A DNA stretch of 64,000 bases from Plecoglossus altivelis (lineage: Eukaryota; Chordata; Actinopteri; Osmeriformes; Plecoglossidae), in the NCBI GenBank assembly GCA_036571765.1, contig BROE01000019.1, positions 1,871,684 to 1,935,683 of the forward strand, written 5' to 3'. A program made the translations under genes and the position numbers. Shown one piece after another: positions 35,247-48,800 of the stretch (its first letter is position 1; the number at the start of each line of letters is the position of its first letter). The notes beneath the pieces are model-generated. The model had not been told where the DNA came from. It ran no database searches and saw only the letters and a list, made by a program, of their open reading frames with translations.

Positions 35247-38200
35247 TATAGATTTAACATATTCTGTAATATTAGTAACAATTTGAATATCAATTTTTCA
35301 CTGCTACGTCGAGTGCAACAGTTTTGCCTATACTACAAATCAGACACATCAAATCAAGCATACCTGGCATGCTCATTTAAGTGATTCCATAGATTTTCAA
35401 AATTGAGCTATGGAGACACCTTGAACTGGCTATAAAACTATAATGGATTAGCTCTGTGTCAAAAATAGCAGGCTATGATCCAAAAATGTTACAAATAATC
35501 ACAAGCTTAAAATACAGTTCTTGTAAGATAGCTTATAAAACATGTTGCTGTTTAAGACAAAATGGTGGACATTGTTATGAAATGTAACATCATGACCAGC
35601 ACTGTAATTACTTTGCTAACCTAATTATGAATATTTCATGATCTCTGTTCGCGCCCAGTCGAGTTCCCTATTCCACTTTCTAGTTGGAGCCAATAATCTC
35701 CTGGCCCTTGGCATGGCTGTGCAAATCTGGTCAACCACATGCCTCCCAGATGGCAAGGCACCACGGGTCAGTCTTTGCAGTGTGCCTCATTACCACAAGT
35801 CCGTCTTGTCGTCTGCACCTTTTAAACAAGACTTATGCGTGGACCACCTCTCCTTGCCTATGACATCTTCTCAGCAGCAGCCTCTGCTTCACACAGGGAT
35901 AGCAGAGCGTTCCACTCAGCACCGTTGGTGACAAGGTGGCAGATGTGTGCCACGGAGAACAGCTTGGTCCATCTTGGCCAGTAATTACTCCCCAAACTGG
36001 CACTGTTGGAGGGCGTCATTTGTTGATACTGGCAGTGAATAGTGCCTTATGGGAGGAAGTTTTAATTAAGGGAGCGACATAAACAAGAGGTGGAGACGTC
36101 GATAATACGCAGCGGGCAACACATGGCTTGATTGGAGGTTCATTTTAGTTTCATCTAGGTTGGTGATCCATTTAATCGGAGGTGCCCATGCCAATTGAGA
36201 CAGGTTGCAATCAACAGAATATCACATAGCTAGACACTGTGACATAATTTTCTTAAAGATCTTGAAGGAGCCAATTGGAAAGGATGGCTGCCTTTTAGTG
36301 TGTTGTTTCTCTGGTGACACCAGCTACTGTGTTGGGTTGAAGGTTTCATGTATAGATGTTAATCATTAGAATTAAGAGTGTGTAATGAACAATGTATGTC
36401 AGCAATCCCTTTCTGCAAGATGTAATTAGAGTGGTTAATTCTTTATTGTGCAACTGGAGAAAAGACTTTACAGATTGGGATTGAAAAGACTGGGATTGAC
36501 AAAAAGTATGTCTAAAATGCCCACGCAAGATAATCAATTTTCATATTCAGCCATTGAATACACTATGTGACCCTCCACTTTACAGTACAGCTGAAGCCAA
36601 CATGGGACTGTTTTAGAGACAGTTCATAGGAGACAAACAGAGAAAGCCCTTGTTTATTGAGTTCACAAAGGCCTTTAAGTAAAGAGTTTTCTCTGCACCA
36701 GGCTGCTTGGTGCTCAGTGAGTTGAAACTATCAGAACTGAGCACTCTTATCATTTGCTCCCCCAGGAGGTGCTCTGGTCAGTCTCCTGCTCATCTGTTGC
36801 AGTTAAAGGCTTCACTGCTGCCATTTATAATTCATACTCATGCAAGGACCTAAAATAAGTCCCATTAGCAGTCCACCGTAAGCGGTGATTTTATTTCTCA
36901 TCTGGTAATATAAATTGTGAGCAATGCTCCCAATGCAAAGCATTGTTCAAGTTTTAAAGGTTTCAGGTGTTTGAGGAAAGTGTACTTACATTGAAATAAT
37001 ACTGACAAGCTGGCCAAGCTTCTAATCTTTTTTTCGCAGATTAATGTATTGGTAACCTTTTTGAATGATCAATACAGGTTTTATTTAAAAATATAACAAA
37101 ATGTCACATTCAATGGTAGCTCATGCATCATAAGTAGAATACTGTTTTCACAAAAAAATAACTCGGATTTGTTTCCATTTTCCTTTGATTTTGCAGCATG
37201 AAGCTTTGAAGCTTTTAGTATGGATGCAATATGAATTGCTTGCTCTTTACAGAACATACATATAAACAGTACACAAATATAAAATGTACACAAATGAAAT
37301 GATACCCTAAAGGAGAGCAAAATATGTGCATTCTTGGCCTGTGTTTGGCAGATTGTCACAGTCAACAAACAACATATTAACGTTTACTGCTAAAACCAGA
37401 CATTGTTTCAAGTCTAGAATTGAAGAGTGATTTGAAGACCTTGACAAAAGCCCTCTGTGAAAGGTCTGTGCAGCTGTCATTTCAACCACAGTGAAGATAA
37501 ATTAATCTTTACAAAAAATCACCTAACCTCATTCAAACCTAAAGAACAAATATTGTATGTATTGTTGTATGGATCATGAAATCATGTAGTTTCGTAAGAC
37601 CAGATATTATGTTTGAAAGAAGAAAAAATTGTTAACAACAGAAACCTATTGTCAATGGGACAACTCCCTTCACTATTTTTCTTTCAACGATAATCAGCAT
37701 ATTGCCTCAACTACCATCCAATTTTCTGTAGGCATTGGGAGGTAGTTAAATATTAAAGGTTATAGAATGCTGGGGAAAAAAGAGATAGGAGCTGGACCAG
37801 AGCTGCCAAATTTATTTTAAGAGGTTAATAAAGAGGTTACATACATATTGGTTGGAATAAACCCTACCAAAGTTGACAACTCAAGGGTGATAATACAGCT
37901 CCTGTGTGACTTGACCTCACTTGACTCTTTATTGTGAGCCTCTGTCAGACTATGGTTGATACAGGCACTGTAGGCTTACTTAATTGGCTTGGTTTGAAGG
38001 GGAATTTGCTGTCTTCAATGAAATATTCAAAATGCAGGTTTGCAGACAGTGCTCCATAATTTATAGGTGTAAAATGAAATGCTAAAATCTAACAGACCAG
38101 ATGCAGAGGTCTTTCGCTTATTTTTTATTCATTTAAAAAATATCCTTAATTATTAAATGTGTCCATGAATTTGTCACCAGTGAAGTAGCATTGACCGTAA

Positions 38201-38475
38201 AAGCACAAATAAGTGAGTGGCATAACAGTTTACTGTGTTTGATTCTTGCATTCATTTTAATTCCTTTCATTTAAATTCAAGCTATTTCCAAAGTAATTGA
38301 AAAGACACTGTCATGTTTTTTGTGTGTTTGGAAGGTGTTTCATATGGATTTGTAGCGCAGTCAAATAATACTGTCACCACACTCAATAAAAGTCTTAATT
38401 AGTATGCTATTGTTTCTTTCAATTAGCCACATTGTAGTGTGTCTCTCGTAGACCAGAACAGATTTGGCTTCTTTG
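35247..38475. other. Intergenic, no gene seen; possible conserved element at 35.63-36.22 kb
   Basis: No gene or TE was recognised. The block 35630-36220 is less AT-rich, non-repetitive and packed with homeodomain-like TAATTA/ATTA words, unlike its flanks. An ORF of 97 codons within it has no family resemblance. Confidence 0.35.
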
Positions 38476-38550
38476 GTGTGATAAAACAGTAGTGGATATA
38501 ACTGCAATTTCCCCACTGTGGGATAAATAAAGGATCATCTTATCTTATAT
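38476..38550 (+). mobile_element. LINE 3' tail fragment
   Basis: It shows AATTTCCCCACTGTGGGATA followed by AATAAAGGATCATC and a short ATCTT repeat, the familiar 3' end of a fish non-LTR element. Nothing more of the element is recognisable. Confidence 0.6.
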
Positions 38551-41500
38551 CCATCCTCATTCAGAAACCCAAAACAAACTCTTAGCATATAAATTGACCA
38601 ACGCATTTGTTATAACTTGTAGAGCTTTAGAAAAAGGGTCCTAATTGTGTTTCAGAACAATTTACTAGCGGACCATTTGTATCAGATGATCAAAGACAGG
38701 TCACCCATAATCAGCATGCCTTGTGTGTCCTTTTAGTGTGAAGCTGATTAACATTAGATTAGGTTGATTTTCAGATTATAGTACCACTGAGAAGTCTGGA
38801 GTGGTGTTTTTGAGGAACCAATTTGAAGCTTTTAATCTGATTTAGATGAAAGGATAATGTTGCTCAATTCACACTGGAAGATTTATAACTGAGCATTTCC
38901 CACAAATATCCACAAGCAATGTTTCATTGAACTGAATTATAGAAGCAGAAGCATGTTGAGTTATTTTGGAAGTCTAATCTCTGTGAACCAACCACTTGGT
39001 TAATACTTCACAGTTTCACCACAATAATTTTTTTAAATCATAATACGTATCAAAGACAGAAACACAAACCTATTGACATTATTACATATAAGTAAGCATA
39101 CATGAGGACTTCCTGTAACAGAGGAAGTGGTGAAAACTGAACAGAATGGGCAGCACCTGTTCTCTGTTCGTCCTCCAGGAAGGTGGCAGCCTGTCTTGTC
39201 ATGTATAATGAATGGATTCAATGTGCTGGAAAATGACAAAGCCCAACCCAGCGTTCACTTTCAACCCTCTCACAGATGGAGAAAAGACAGGACTGATGGG
39301 CTGGGTGCAAAGGAACGAGGCTGTAGTGTGTGACATGTTTGCAGTTCTTCATGGAAAGGTTTTAAGTGGAACTGAATGACTAGAATTATCATCAAGTGGC
39401 AGATCACCTTTGGCTTCAACAGTAATAGTGTAAGTGCCATGAACACACATCTTCTAAAACACAAAGGTATTATGATTAAATGACTGGGCAACATATTACT
39501 TTCAGGGTGCATGAACATAGTATTTAGGTAGTGATACATTCCAAAAAAGCAATTTCCATGTACATGGGTATTGATAATGGGCAGGTGAAAGTTGTCACCA
39601 GAGCATCCACTTCCCCAACTTCTCCTGTACAAAATTCACAAAGATTCACAGCAGGTCCTTTGTAACTACAATCCAATAGGTATTACTATGCAGTTGCACG
39701 GTAGAACCTCAACATTAAGCATTTTTAAGTCACCTCATTCATCCAGCCAAGCTAAGAAATCACTTTTTGAGTGGGATGGTTCAGACATCCCCTACAACAT
39801 TTCAGACTGTACCTTGATATGTTTCTTCCCTTTTGAGTGATTAGTAAATACACAGAATCTTCCCATGTTCCAGTTCTTGCTATTCTTTCTAATTGCAAGA
39901 AGATAGTTTTACAAATGGGAAATGAAAAGGATAGAGTTTGTGAAAATTTCAACATGAAGGCAGTGAGCTCACTTGATAGTATAGGAGAGGAAATTAGATG
40001 TACATAATTCATGGTAATGGGTATGTGTACTCAAGAAGTGTGAAAGGATAAAAAATAGCATCTAATGAGCCTTGAAGAACACAAAAAATTATTTTCTATC
40101 CAAATGATAAATGTGTTTAAACACGTTGATCTAAATAAATCCCAAAACATCTATCAACACTGTTGTCTTCAATTTGAGTAGTATTTTGAGCTTTAAGGTT
40201 GGATATGTCATATATTTTTTGTACACTTACTGTATTTTCCAAAAGGCTACAGAGAACATAGCTCCAGTGAATAAAATGTCCCCTTAAGTTCCATGTTAAA
40301 AGTCTCAAGGATTCCAGTTTTTATTGTATTGCCATTTTGTGTTTGTTGTTTCTCACAGAAATAATTACATTGTCGATAATCTGCCTAAAGCCATGGTCTT
40401 TATACAGTATTATACAGGGCTGTGCATAAATGAATCATAAGTCATGAACTGCAAAAAGGGCACAACATTGATTTGTGTGCTAAATGGGGCAAGAAATTAA
40501 AATGCCTTATTAGGCCTAATTGTTGCAGCATATGGAAATTAGCCTCCAAGGATGTTACCCCAGAATATTACATGGACTGAATTTACAAGAACGTATTGAC
40601 CAATGGTTACCAATACCATAACAAACTGCCATGACTGCCCCCAACCCCTTCCAACCCCCCACCTACTGCCAAAGTGTGTACCCCTATCTCATGTTTTGAT
40701 GCCGGGATAGTATATGTTTTTAATACAAAGTTAATGCAGCTGTCACGCAGCTTGGCACAGAGACAAATCTATTTATGGATAATAATTAAAATGATTATTA
40801 CTACACAGTCTATGTATTTTGACCAGGAAGAATGAAAATCTGTGATTGAACATGAAATAAGTTACACTTTTACTAAGTGACTCACTAGGGTTGGAACAAG
40901 CCATTTGACTTGAAAGTCATGCTCAAGCCATACTAGTTCCTAATTAGCAGAACAGTTACATTTTCTCCAGATAGTTAGAGTAAATAGTTGGTTTCTGCTA
41001 TCGCAATGATTAATGCTTAGGTTATTTCAGTTTAGTGCAGTCAACTACACATCCAAACCATTCTTTATCAGCAACATAATTTCTTCTTAATCACAATGTC
41101 AAAACTACAAGCAATGACCATTTGTGGGGATACCCATACATGGTAATGGATGTTAGTATATTATATTTTTATTCAGAGTACACCTAGTATAACAAGTTAC
41201 CTAAAATATTGTTCTACATCAGCAAAATCCCCTTTGCATTGATAATGGATTGCCTCCCTAAATTGGGTCTGTGCTCCACCTATCAACCAGTTGAAACATG
41301 CTCAGGACATGCCATGGCAAAACAAGACATGGTCTTTGATTTGCTTTGATACAACACACTATTAACAAACACTTGGCAATTCATTGGGAAAAAACACTAG
41401 CAGTGGAAAATTATGCACAAACAACCCACATCACACAAGGAACAATTCCAGCTCAATGATTTATTCTCCCTGTTAATTGTCATCAAAGCTTGACTGTCTT

Positions 41501-41770
41501 CCCCTCATTTCATCCCAGCAAAAAGTTTTCTCTAATGAAAGACATGAGAGATAAAGAGAGGACATTGTTTGCCGTAGGATTTTCAAGGTATTTAGTTGCA
41601 GAGATGGGTTCTCTTATAGAGCTTCAAAAACAGGTGAGTCAAATGCAAACAATATAAACAAAAAGGGAAGCTTGCAATTCACATTGGACTGCAGTTGAAA
41701 AAAGAAACAATGTTGAAAAAAGACACTTGTTACAAAATTATGAGTAATCTTGTGTGTCTTTGCAAAGGTA
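38551..41770. other. Intergenic, no gene seen
   Basis: AT-rich unique DNA. Open frames stay at or below 120 codons with no recognisable domain. Confidence 0.4.
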
Positions 41771-41777
41771 CATTTTG

Positions 41778-41876
41778 ACCCTGATGCTGCCTTTGGGTCA
41801 CTGTGACCCAAAGTGATTGTGATTCACCTTTTGTACCACAAAGGTGGGTCACAGTGACCCAAATGCAGCAAAAGGG
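41778..41876. repeat. Short palindromic element (~99 bp) with 30-bp inverted arms
   Basis: The left arm (CCCTGATGCTGCCTTTGGGT, continuing CACTGTGACCCA) and the right arm, read inverted (CCCTTTTGCTGCATTTGGGT, continuing CACTGTGACCCA), agree at nearly every base. They surround about 35 bp. Each arm contains its own GGGTCAC-N-GTGACCC palindrome. It looks like a tiny MITE or terminal-repeat remnant. Confidence 0.7.
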
Positions 41877-41963
41877 TTTTGTTATAGCCAGTTTTTGATG
41901 CCCACAAACAAAAACGTCCTCCCAAAATTGAGTAGCCTACAGCCAGCATCAGTCCACAACTTA

Positions 41964-43392
41964 CAGTTGAGTCCAAAATGATTAGCCCCACGGGAATTTT
42001 GTAACATTTTCCTGAAGATCTTTACAATGTTTGCAGCATTGATAAAACTTGATATAATCAAACATTCACCAGTGCTATTTAGTAGCTTTTGGTAAATTTT
42101 GGAATATAAAATAGATGTTTATGCTTGCTTTATATCAAATATAGCAAAAATGGGGTGGTCAAAATATAAGTTCCCATGTGAATTTTTAATCAAACAGCTT
42201 TCAAACCACATCTGTGCAGTCACTTGGCTTCCTAACAACACCTGAGCATTCAATCAACATAAAAGGACTCCAAGTAACAGGGCACTTCAACGACAAATAC
42301 TGTAAGAAACAAACCTGGGCGTGGTCGTAAATGCAAGATTTCAAGATCTCTGGAGAGGAAAATAGTCAGAGATGTCAGTTAGATGCCCCGGACGTCTGCC
42401 AAGGTGATTGTTGCTGACCTGGCCTCTTCTGGAGTTGATGTTTGAAGGAACACAGTTGTGAGGGCTCTTCATCGTGGTGGGCTTCGGAGCCATCGTCCCA
42501 AAAAAAAACCTTTACTCAAACAGCGGCACAACACAGCCAGACTGAGGTTTGCCCGTGAACATTTGAAATTTAAGGACGAGTTTTGGGAGTCTGTGGTTTG
42601 GTCTGATGAGACTTAACTGAAACTGTTCGGGCACATAGATGTTGCCTATGTTTGGCGAAGAAAGGGAGAGGCCTTCAACCCTAAGAACACAGTTCCCACA
42701 GTCAAACATGGAAGAGGGAGCATCATGCTGTGGGGTTGTTTTGCAGCCTCAGGCACAGGGAGCCTTGTTTGGGTGCATGGTATCATGAAAAAAACAATTA
42801 TGTTGACATTTTGACCGATGATATGCAGAAATCTGCTCGTAGTCTAGCCTTAGCCTCGTCGCTGGGTCTTCTAACAAGACAATGACCCAAAGCATACATC
42901 GAAATTTGTCCAACAGTTCCAGAAGGATACCAAAACCAAGGTCCGTGGCCCGCACAGAGCCCATACATCAGACCTCAATCCTATTGAGAATCTGTGGCGA
43001 ATGCTCCAGGTGAATGTCCATGCTTGGAAATCACATAATTTGGACCAGCTGGAGCAATTTGCAATGGAGGAATGCACTAAACTCCCTCAGGACCTGTGCC
43101 AACCTAGTAAGGAACTACTCTGAGAGGTTGTTGTCAGTTGTGGCTCAGAAAGGGTACGCTATTGACTGTCAATGACCAGGGAGGTAATCCTTTTTCGACG
43201 TTTCATTTTTGCCCTTTCTTGTTTCAACTTATTATTTCAATTAGACATCCTAATCAAATGTAGTGGACACTTTCTCTTTGTCATTTTGGAAACAAATACA
43301 CTCTATGTTAATGGAGTTAACATGTTTCCATGGAGAAATCAAGAGTTTTGTCTAGTTTCATAAGGGGAGCCAATCATTTGGGCCTCAACATG
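41964..43392 (+). mobile_element. Tc1/mariner transposon, near full length, inactive
   Basis: Inverted terminal repeats are seen at both ends and TA dinucleotides flank them. The left end starts CAGTTGAGTCCAAAATGATT, and the right end read inverted gives CATGTTGAGGCCCAAATGATT-type sequence. The element is about 1.43 kb, normal for Tc1-like copies. It contains one decayed transposase gene in the same orientation. Confidence 0.9.
42300..43175 (+). pseudogene. Tc1-like transposase relic
   Basis: Conceptual fragments in order are GRGRKCKISRSLERKIVRD (DNA-binding region), VVWSDET (first catalytic Asp region), GSIMLWGCFAASGTG, QDNDPKHTSKFVQ (second catalytic Asp) and SDLNPIENLW (the region of the third acidic residue). 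A TAA at 42614-42616 follows WSDET, and further stops and frameshifts fall between 42800 and 42900, so no active transposase can be made. Confidence 0.9.
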
Positions 43393-43419
43393 TATGTGCA
43401 ACAAGTTACTCAACATCTG

Positions 43420-43695
43420 TCAGGGTGAGAGCTGGAAGGAAGACACAAATGCGCAGAAAGGCAGGCAAGGCAGGTTTAAAGAACAATACATTCTATTTAG
43501 TCCAAAACATGTACATGGCAGTAATACTTACAGGTTCCATGACAAGAACCGACGAGGACTGACACAGGGAGCAGGCATATATACAGGGTGGTCGCATATG
43601 GAGTACGTCTGGTCGTTTGGGAATGAGACACATACGGGACAGAGAGCCAGGAGAGGGAAAGACAAGATGAGGACTGGAACACATTGAAATGTGTG
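43420..43695. repeat. Possible TE fragment next to the Tc1 copy
   Basis: Purine-rich sequence with GACAAGAACCGACGAGGACT and CATATATACAGGG words resembles repeats I associate with fish LTR or non-autonomous elements. I cannot find ends or coding matches, so this is tentative. Confidence 0.3.
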
Positions 43696-44550
43696 ATTTT
43701 CTTAGATGTGTGTTGTCAAACTATCTAAGAGTAAAGCAAGAACAATAAAACTGCCTAAAACTTAGGATGGGAACATGTGTCCTTGCAGTCTTGAGTCACA
43801 CAGCTGTCTAATGGGTCACGTTCAAGGCAATTGATTTTTTCTCACATCACATCAGGCTTGTTTGCTTAGATTCCACCTAACAGCCCAGGAGTAGGTGTCA
43901 CAGGTTGTGGGTGTGTCTATTCAGTCCCTAAGATTCCACTGTGTAATGAATGTCAATTGGATACTACAAAGCAGATATCACAGGGCCGTAGGCAATATGA
44001 TGAAGACAATGAGCTAGTAAACAAACAATCAGATCATTTTCCCAACAGCACAGACACAAGAAGATCATTTAGAAGAAATACTGTTCCCTAATGGGCACTT
44101 GAATGCCAGTGGAAGAAATGAACTAAAAAGCACTTGACAAAACCTTTTATAACACCAAAATACTTGTTCAAATGAAATGTCATCTACTTCTCTTTTGGAT
44201 TAATTAAAGATGGTGGTGTCATGGGATGGAGGCTCGCAGTTGAGCAGATGACACATTTCCATCCATGTTGAACCTAGTCAGAAGACAAGACTGTAACTCC
44301 AGTGGGACATGACGATAATGCCTGAATTTTGGGGATTCCTTATTCAGGTAGATCAATTACAAAGTTGAAGACTTCATAGAATTTTTGGCGATTTAGCAAA
44401 TGTACTGATTAGAAATTACACACATATATACAGTACATATATTGTAACCACATAAGTATACACATAGGTACATACCTGTATATATAGTAAGTACATGAGT
44501 ATACATATATAGTGTAAGTACATTACATACCACAGGTACTATGTTTGTAA

Positions 44551-44585
<35 letters not shown>

Positions 44586-45760
44586 CCTGTTGCTTCCTTT
44601 TCCTCTTTCTCTCCAAACTCTATCTGAGGACTTTGAACCTGGCTTGGCGGTGTGTCTATGGTTCTAAGATGTTTGCCATAATGCCTAATTCTAGACACTG
44701 TCTTCTGCTGGCAAGCAGTCAGTATTTTGACGGGTTGATGTGAAACTTAATAAAGCCTTAAGTATAGTAAATGCTAATAGAATGCCAACAAATGACTTTT
44801 CAGGAGACATATTGCCTCAACTCATAACAGTCCCTCTGCAGCGATTCATCATGTGACATGTAACATCCAGTTGCAATTGGCTGGCGCTTATGTCATTGAT
44901 CATCATGTCAGATGTCACCAAGTAAGGCTGTGTCTTATGAATAACGCATTAATCACACATTTTCTCACAAAGTCAAGGCACACTGTTTGCTGTGACTTTA
45001 TGCCATTATCTATCTATAGACCCAGCAACATTTATCTAATTCATTTCCAAAATGGCTTTTTGCATGTTTTACAACAACATTTGGTTTGGCCCATCTGGTA
45101 TAACCCTCAACTGAATTTAGGACTGCACAGAGAAACAGTTTCCATGACACACCTGTGTATCACTGGTGACAGAATTGGAGCACATGCCATTCATTGCTAT
45201 GTGCTGAAAGCTGGACATGGAATTTTCTAATTGTAATGCTGAATGTGATGTACATCTTTCGTCTGATTTCGCCCATGATCCTGCAATGGTTTTCAGATTC
45301 TTCTGATCATGCAGGGTAAACTGAACTGAGATTATAATCACTTGGCATATCATAAAAAGGTTAGTAACAGAAGACATAAGGGGCAGCAGAACATGACTGT
45401 GGCAACATGGGTAATGAAACAACATTTAACTACAAGCTTACGAGGTGCCTTAAGATTATGCTTTAGGGAACGCCTTTCTATCAAGTTGGGACCACCATTG
45501 TTCTTCCTGGGTCTGCAACATTAAGTGACTCCCACCTCACCACACGCAGAGTTAATGTACCCTATGTAGGCTTCTTCTATTTTATTTGTATATACAGTAT
45601 GTTTTCTATGTTTTGTTGCAAAACCAATGGTCCTCCATGGACAGATAAAGTTGAAAGATGAAACCATATTAAAGTCGAGGACAATGCTCTGACATCATAA
45701 GGGCAACAAGTCTCATAATTTGTTATCTATTATGCTGTAAAGAGTCACCCATGACCTTCA
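43696..45760. other. Intergenic, microsatellite-bearing
   Basis: It holds an ACATATATAC-rich stretch at 44415-44525 and the TAG trinucleotide array below. No gene was recognised. Confidence 0.4.
44550..44585. repeat. (TAG)n microsatellite
   Basis: Twelve TAG units in a perfect run. Confidence 0.95.
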
Positions 45761-45766
45761 CCGACA

Positions 45767-45811
45767 CCCCCCCCCCCCCCCACACAACACACACACACAC
45801 ACACACACACC
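45767..45811. repeat. C homopolymer followed by (CA)n
   Basis: Fourteen C in a row and then a CA tract with one AAC break. The region is prone to length error in assembly. Confidence 0.95.
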
Positions 45812-48800
45812 AACAGACGCACCAAACAGTAAGAAAGCTCTGATAGTTTGAAGATTGTGGTTTGACGAGTCTAAAATACTGTTTTGTTCAGTCAGGCACA
45901 CACCCTAGCCTGACGGTGTACAACCATATCACTATACAGAAGCAACTATTGCCAATGATAACAATGACAGTGTGCATAGATTAAATGCAAAAACAAGCCT
46001 ACTGTATAATGCTCAGAGGCACACTATTAAAAAAGCTTTATTAAGACGACTTTTGCCCAGAGAGAGAACCATGCTCCTTTTAATTAAAACATCCACTGGA
46101 TACGCGATGAGATATTTGATTAATTTAAATAGAAAATGTACTTTCGGAGCCTTTAAAGAAAATACAGACAACCAATTACATTTTATGATCATAGCAACTA
46201 GAAAAAAAGAACCCCGAAGATTATTACTCAGGGTTTTTTTTACAAGCACACAGATCTTTGCGAGGCCTAATAGCTAATTCAATACAGCTCAGTGTATGTT
46301 AAATCTGTTATCAACAGTCCTTGAACATAAGGAATTTGCTTTATCACCTTGACTGAGGAATGCATACACAGATACAAGATAATTTTTTCTTCTCCTTTCT
46401 TTTGTTTATTTTTTGGTAAAAGTATGGGTCTGGTGGATTTCATTTGGATTTGTTTTCCACGAGAAGGTGGTCCTGAGTACTAGAATGTTCTGGAGAGCAC
46501 TTCCCAAATCAAAGATCATCTCCTTGATGTAATGTTGGGGAAAAACACTTTCAGAGTGACCTAAAAACAGCTGGGATGCTGTCAATAATGTTATAAAAAT
46601 AAAAACAGGCCACTGAGAGAACCAGAGGAGCTGACATAAATGCTGGTAATCCTAGCGAAGTAGGAAGAAGAACTCGATCAATTGTCCACATTCTAGCGAG
46701 TGTAAACATGTTATGAGAGGATTCAGATTAGCTGTATACCAGGCAACTATCAGAATGAGTGCAGTCCAACAGGTGCAGACGTCCACAAATTACTACTGTA
46801 GACATGACAGCTGACCAAATATGCTAACCTAAGATTCTGGTTTCACAGCATCCCTTCTGACAAGTGTCTAACTTTCTAATGAACAAAATATTTTTGCCTG
46901 ATAGTGAAACATCACTGTTTCCTTGCTATTTGCTAATGCTCATGACCCTGTAACTATATCTTTGAGGATTTACAGACTATAGCAAATGTTCTTTCAAAAC
47001 TAAAATGACAGATAATTTATGGATTCGTGAAAAGTAAGAGGATCCTGAACAAGCAAAGCCTTGTGAGTGAGTTTAGAGATTATTATTAAAAGCTATAATG
47101 GACTCATGATCAGCCATTAGATTAACTTTGGCAGGTAAATAACGAGGGAAGATCAAACGCACGTGTCTTAGAATATCTGTCTCAGATAAGGTAAATTATA
47201 TATACAACAGGGGAATTCTGTATTGTGTTCTGCAATGAAGTATTTTATTTTTACTTTTACCAAGCTACTGTATTCTTTTAAAACCTCTATAATACTGTCT
47301 CCTCAATTCTGATAATCCTCAAAAGGCCACATAGTGGTTGAGTTATGCCTGAACTAAAAAGAATTATAACATGCCAGAACACAAGTTGATGAGTTATTTA
47401 GTTGCTAAGGGACTTCTTGCCATTGAATAAAAAGTCTCCTTCTTTTATTTGACCCTGTAACAAGTGCATTCTTGTTCTAAGCCCATGTTAACAACATTGA
47501 GTCTCAATACGCATTAACTATGGTGGCAAGATTTTAAATATGTACTACAGCATAACACCAATAAACAACATATTTAGTACAGGTAAAATGGAGGGGCCCA
47601 CATGTAAAGTAAATAAGTTACTTGATTTGAGTTTTAACATGTGCTCTGAGGCACTCGGCTATTTGATTGATTTTTTGTCCGCTCAGACAAAAAAGAAATG
47701 GAAAAACACACTACATAACACAGTAACACAGTTTTCTAATTGCAACCTAGCATTGCAATGTAGATTTGTAGGAAGACTTGCACATCTCTCGCACATCTCT
47801 ACATTTTCCTAAATCTTTGTGTTTGGCATGATATGGCCATCCAACACACCTCGGGGATCTGGGATGTTTCTTGGTTGTCCTCCTGGTTATCATCATAACA
47901 AGAGTAATTTCATTTTATTGGTGATTATATCCACCGTTTTCTTAAAACCATTCTGTTTCAGTTTGGTGACAGTCCAGGCAAGGCCTAATGTTGATCTACA
48001 ATTCCATTTAGGCCATGGCAAAATACAGTAATAGCTCACAAGTGTCTCTTAATGGAAATCTTGATTTTTTATCAAACGTGAGAGGATTCAGACCATTTTT
48101 GATTCACTCTTCTAAAATTGGACGGTAACATCCCACTAACATCGTTTGCAATCTTTTACTTGATGCCAGCAATGATCAAAGGGCTATGATAATTTTCAGA
48201 TACTTAATGAATGAATTACATTTTAGAGAGTAATTTGTTGCTGCTATTATTCTCTGAAAATACCAACATGGCAGCCAGGTTTGATCCATTTCACGGCCGA
48301 CTGAACTCCTTGGTTCATATTACCTTGGACTTTCCTGAGTTACTGAAATAGGATAAAGTACCCAGGGGGAATCAAGAGGCAGGGGGTCCAAGATAACAGA
48401 GCACTGATTGCAAATTCAATCCCTTCCATTAATTTCTTAAAGCAAAGCCTTCAGACATCAAGTCCCCTTCATCCCTTGGCGAGGCACTGTGGTGTGACAT
48501 GTTATCCTTCGCTGGAAGTGCCACTGCTACCTTCTTTACTGTGGTTGAACAGAGGCTTAAATGATAGCATTTTACTGAAAGTGCATTGGGGTTTCACAGT
48601 AACTGGTTAGGATGCTACAAAATAGCTTTGTGTTTGTATACTGGACAGTTGGAAGCATGGTCTATTTTGGAAAAGAAAGATACAAAGTACCCAGAGCCAA
48701 AGTAACACCAGAGCCATATTCCGTACTGCCATGGCATCCCAATTCAATTTAAACTTGTCATACCATTCTTTTTGACCCATAACAATGTCGAAGAAAGCAT

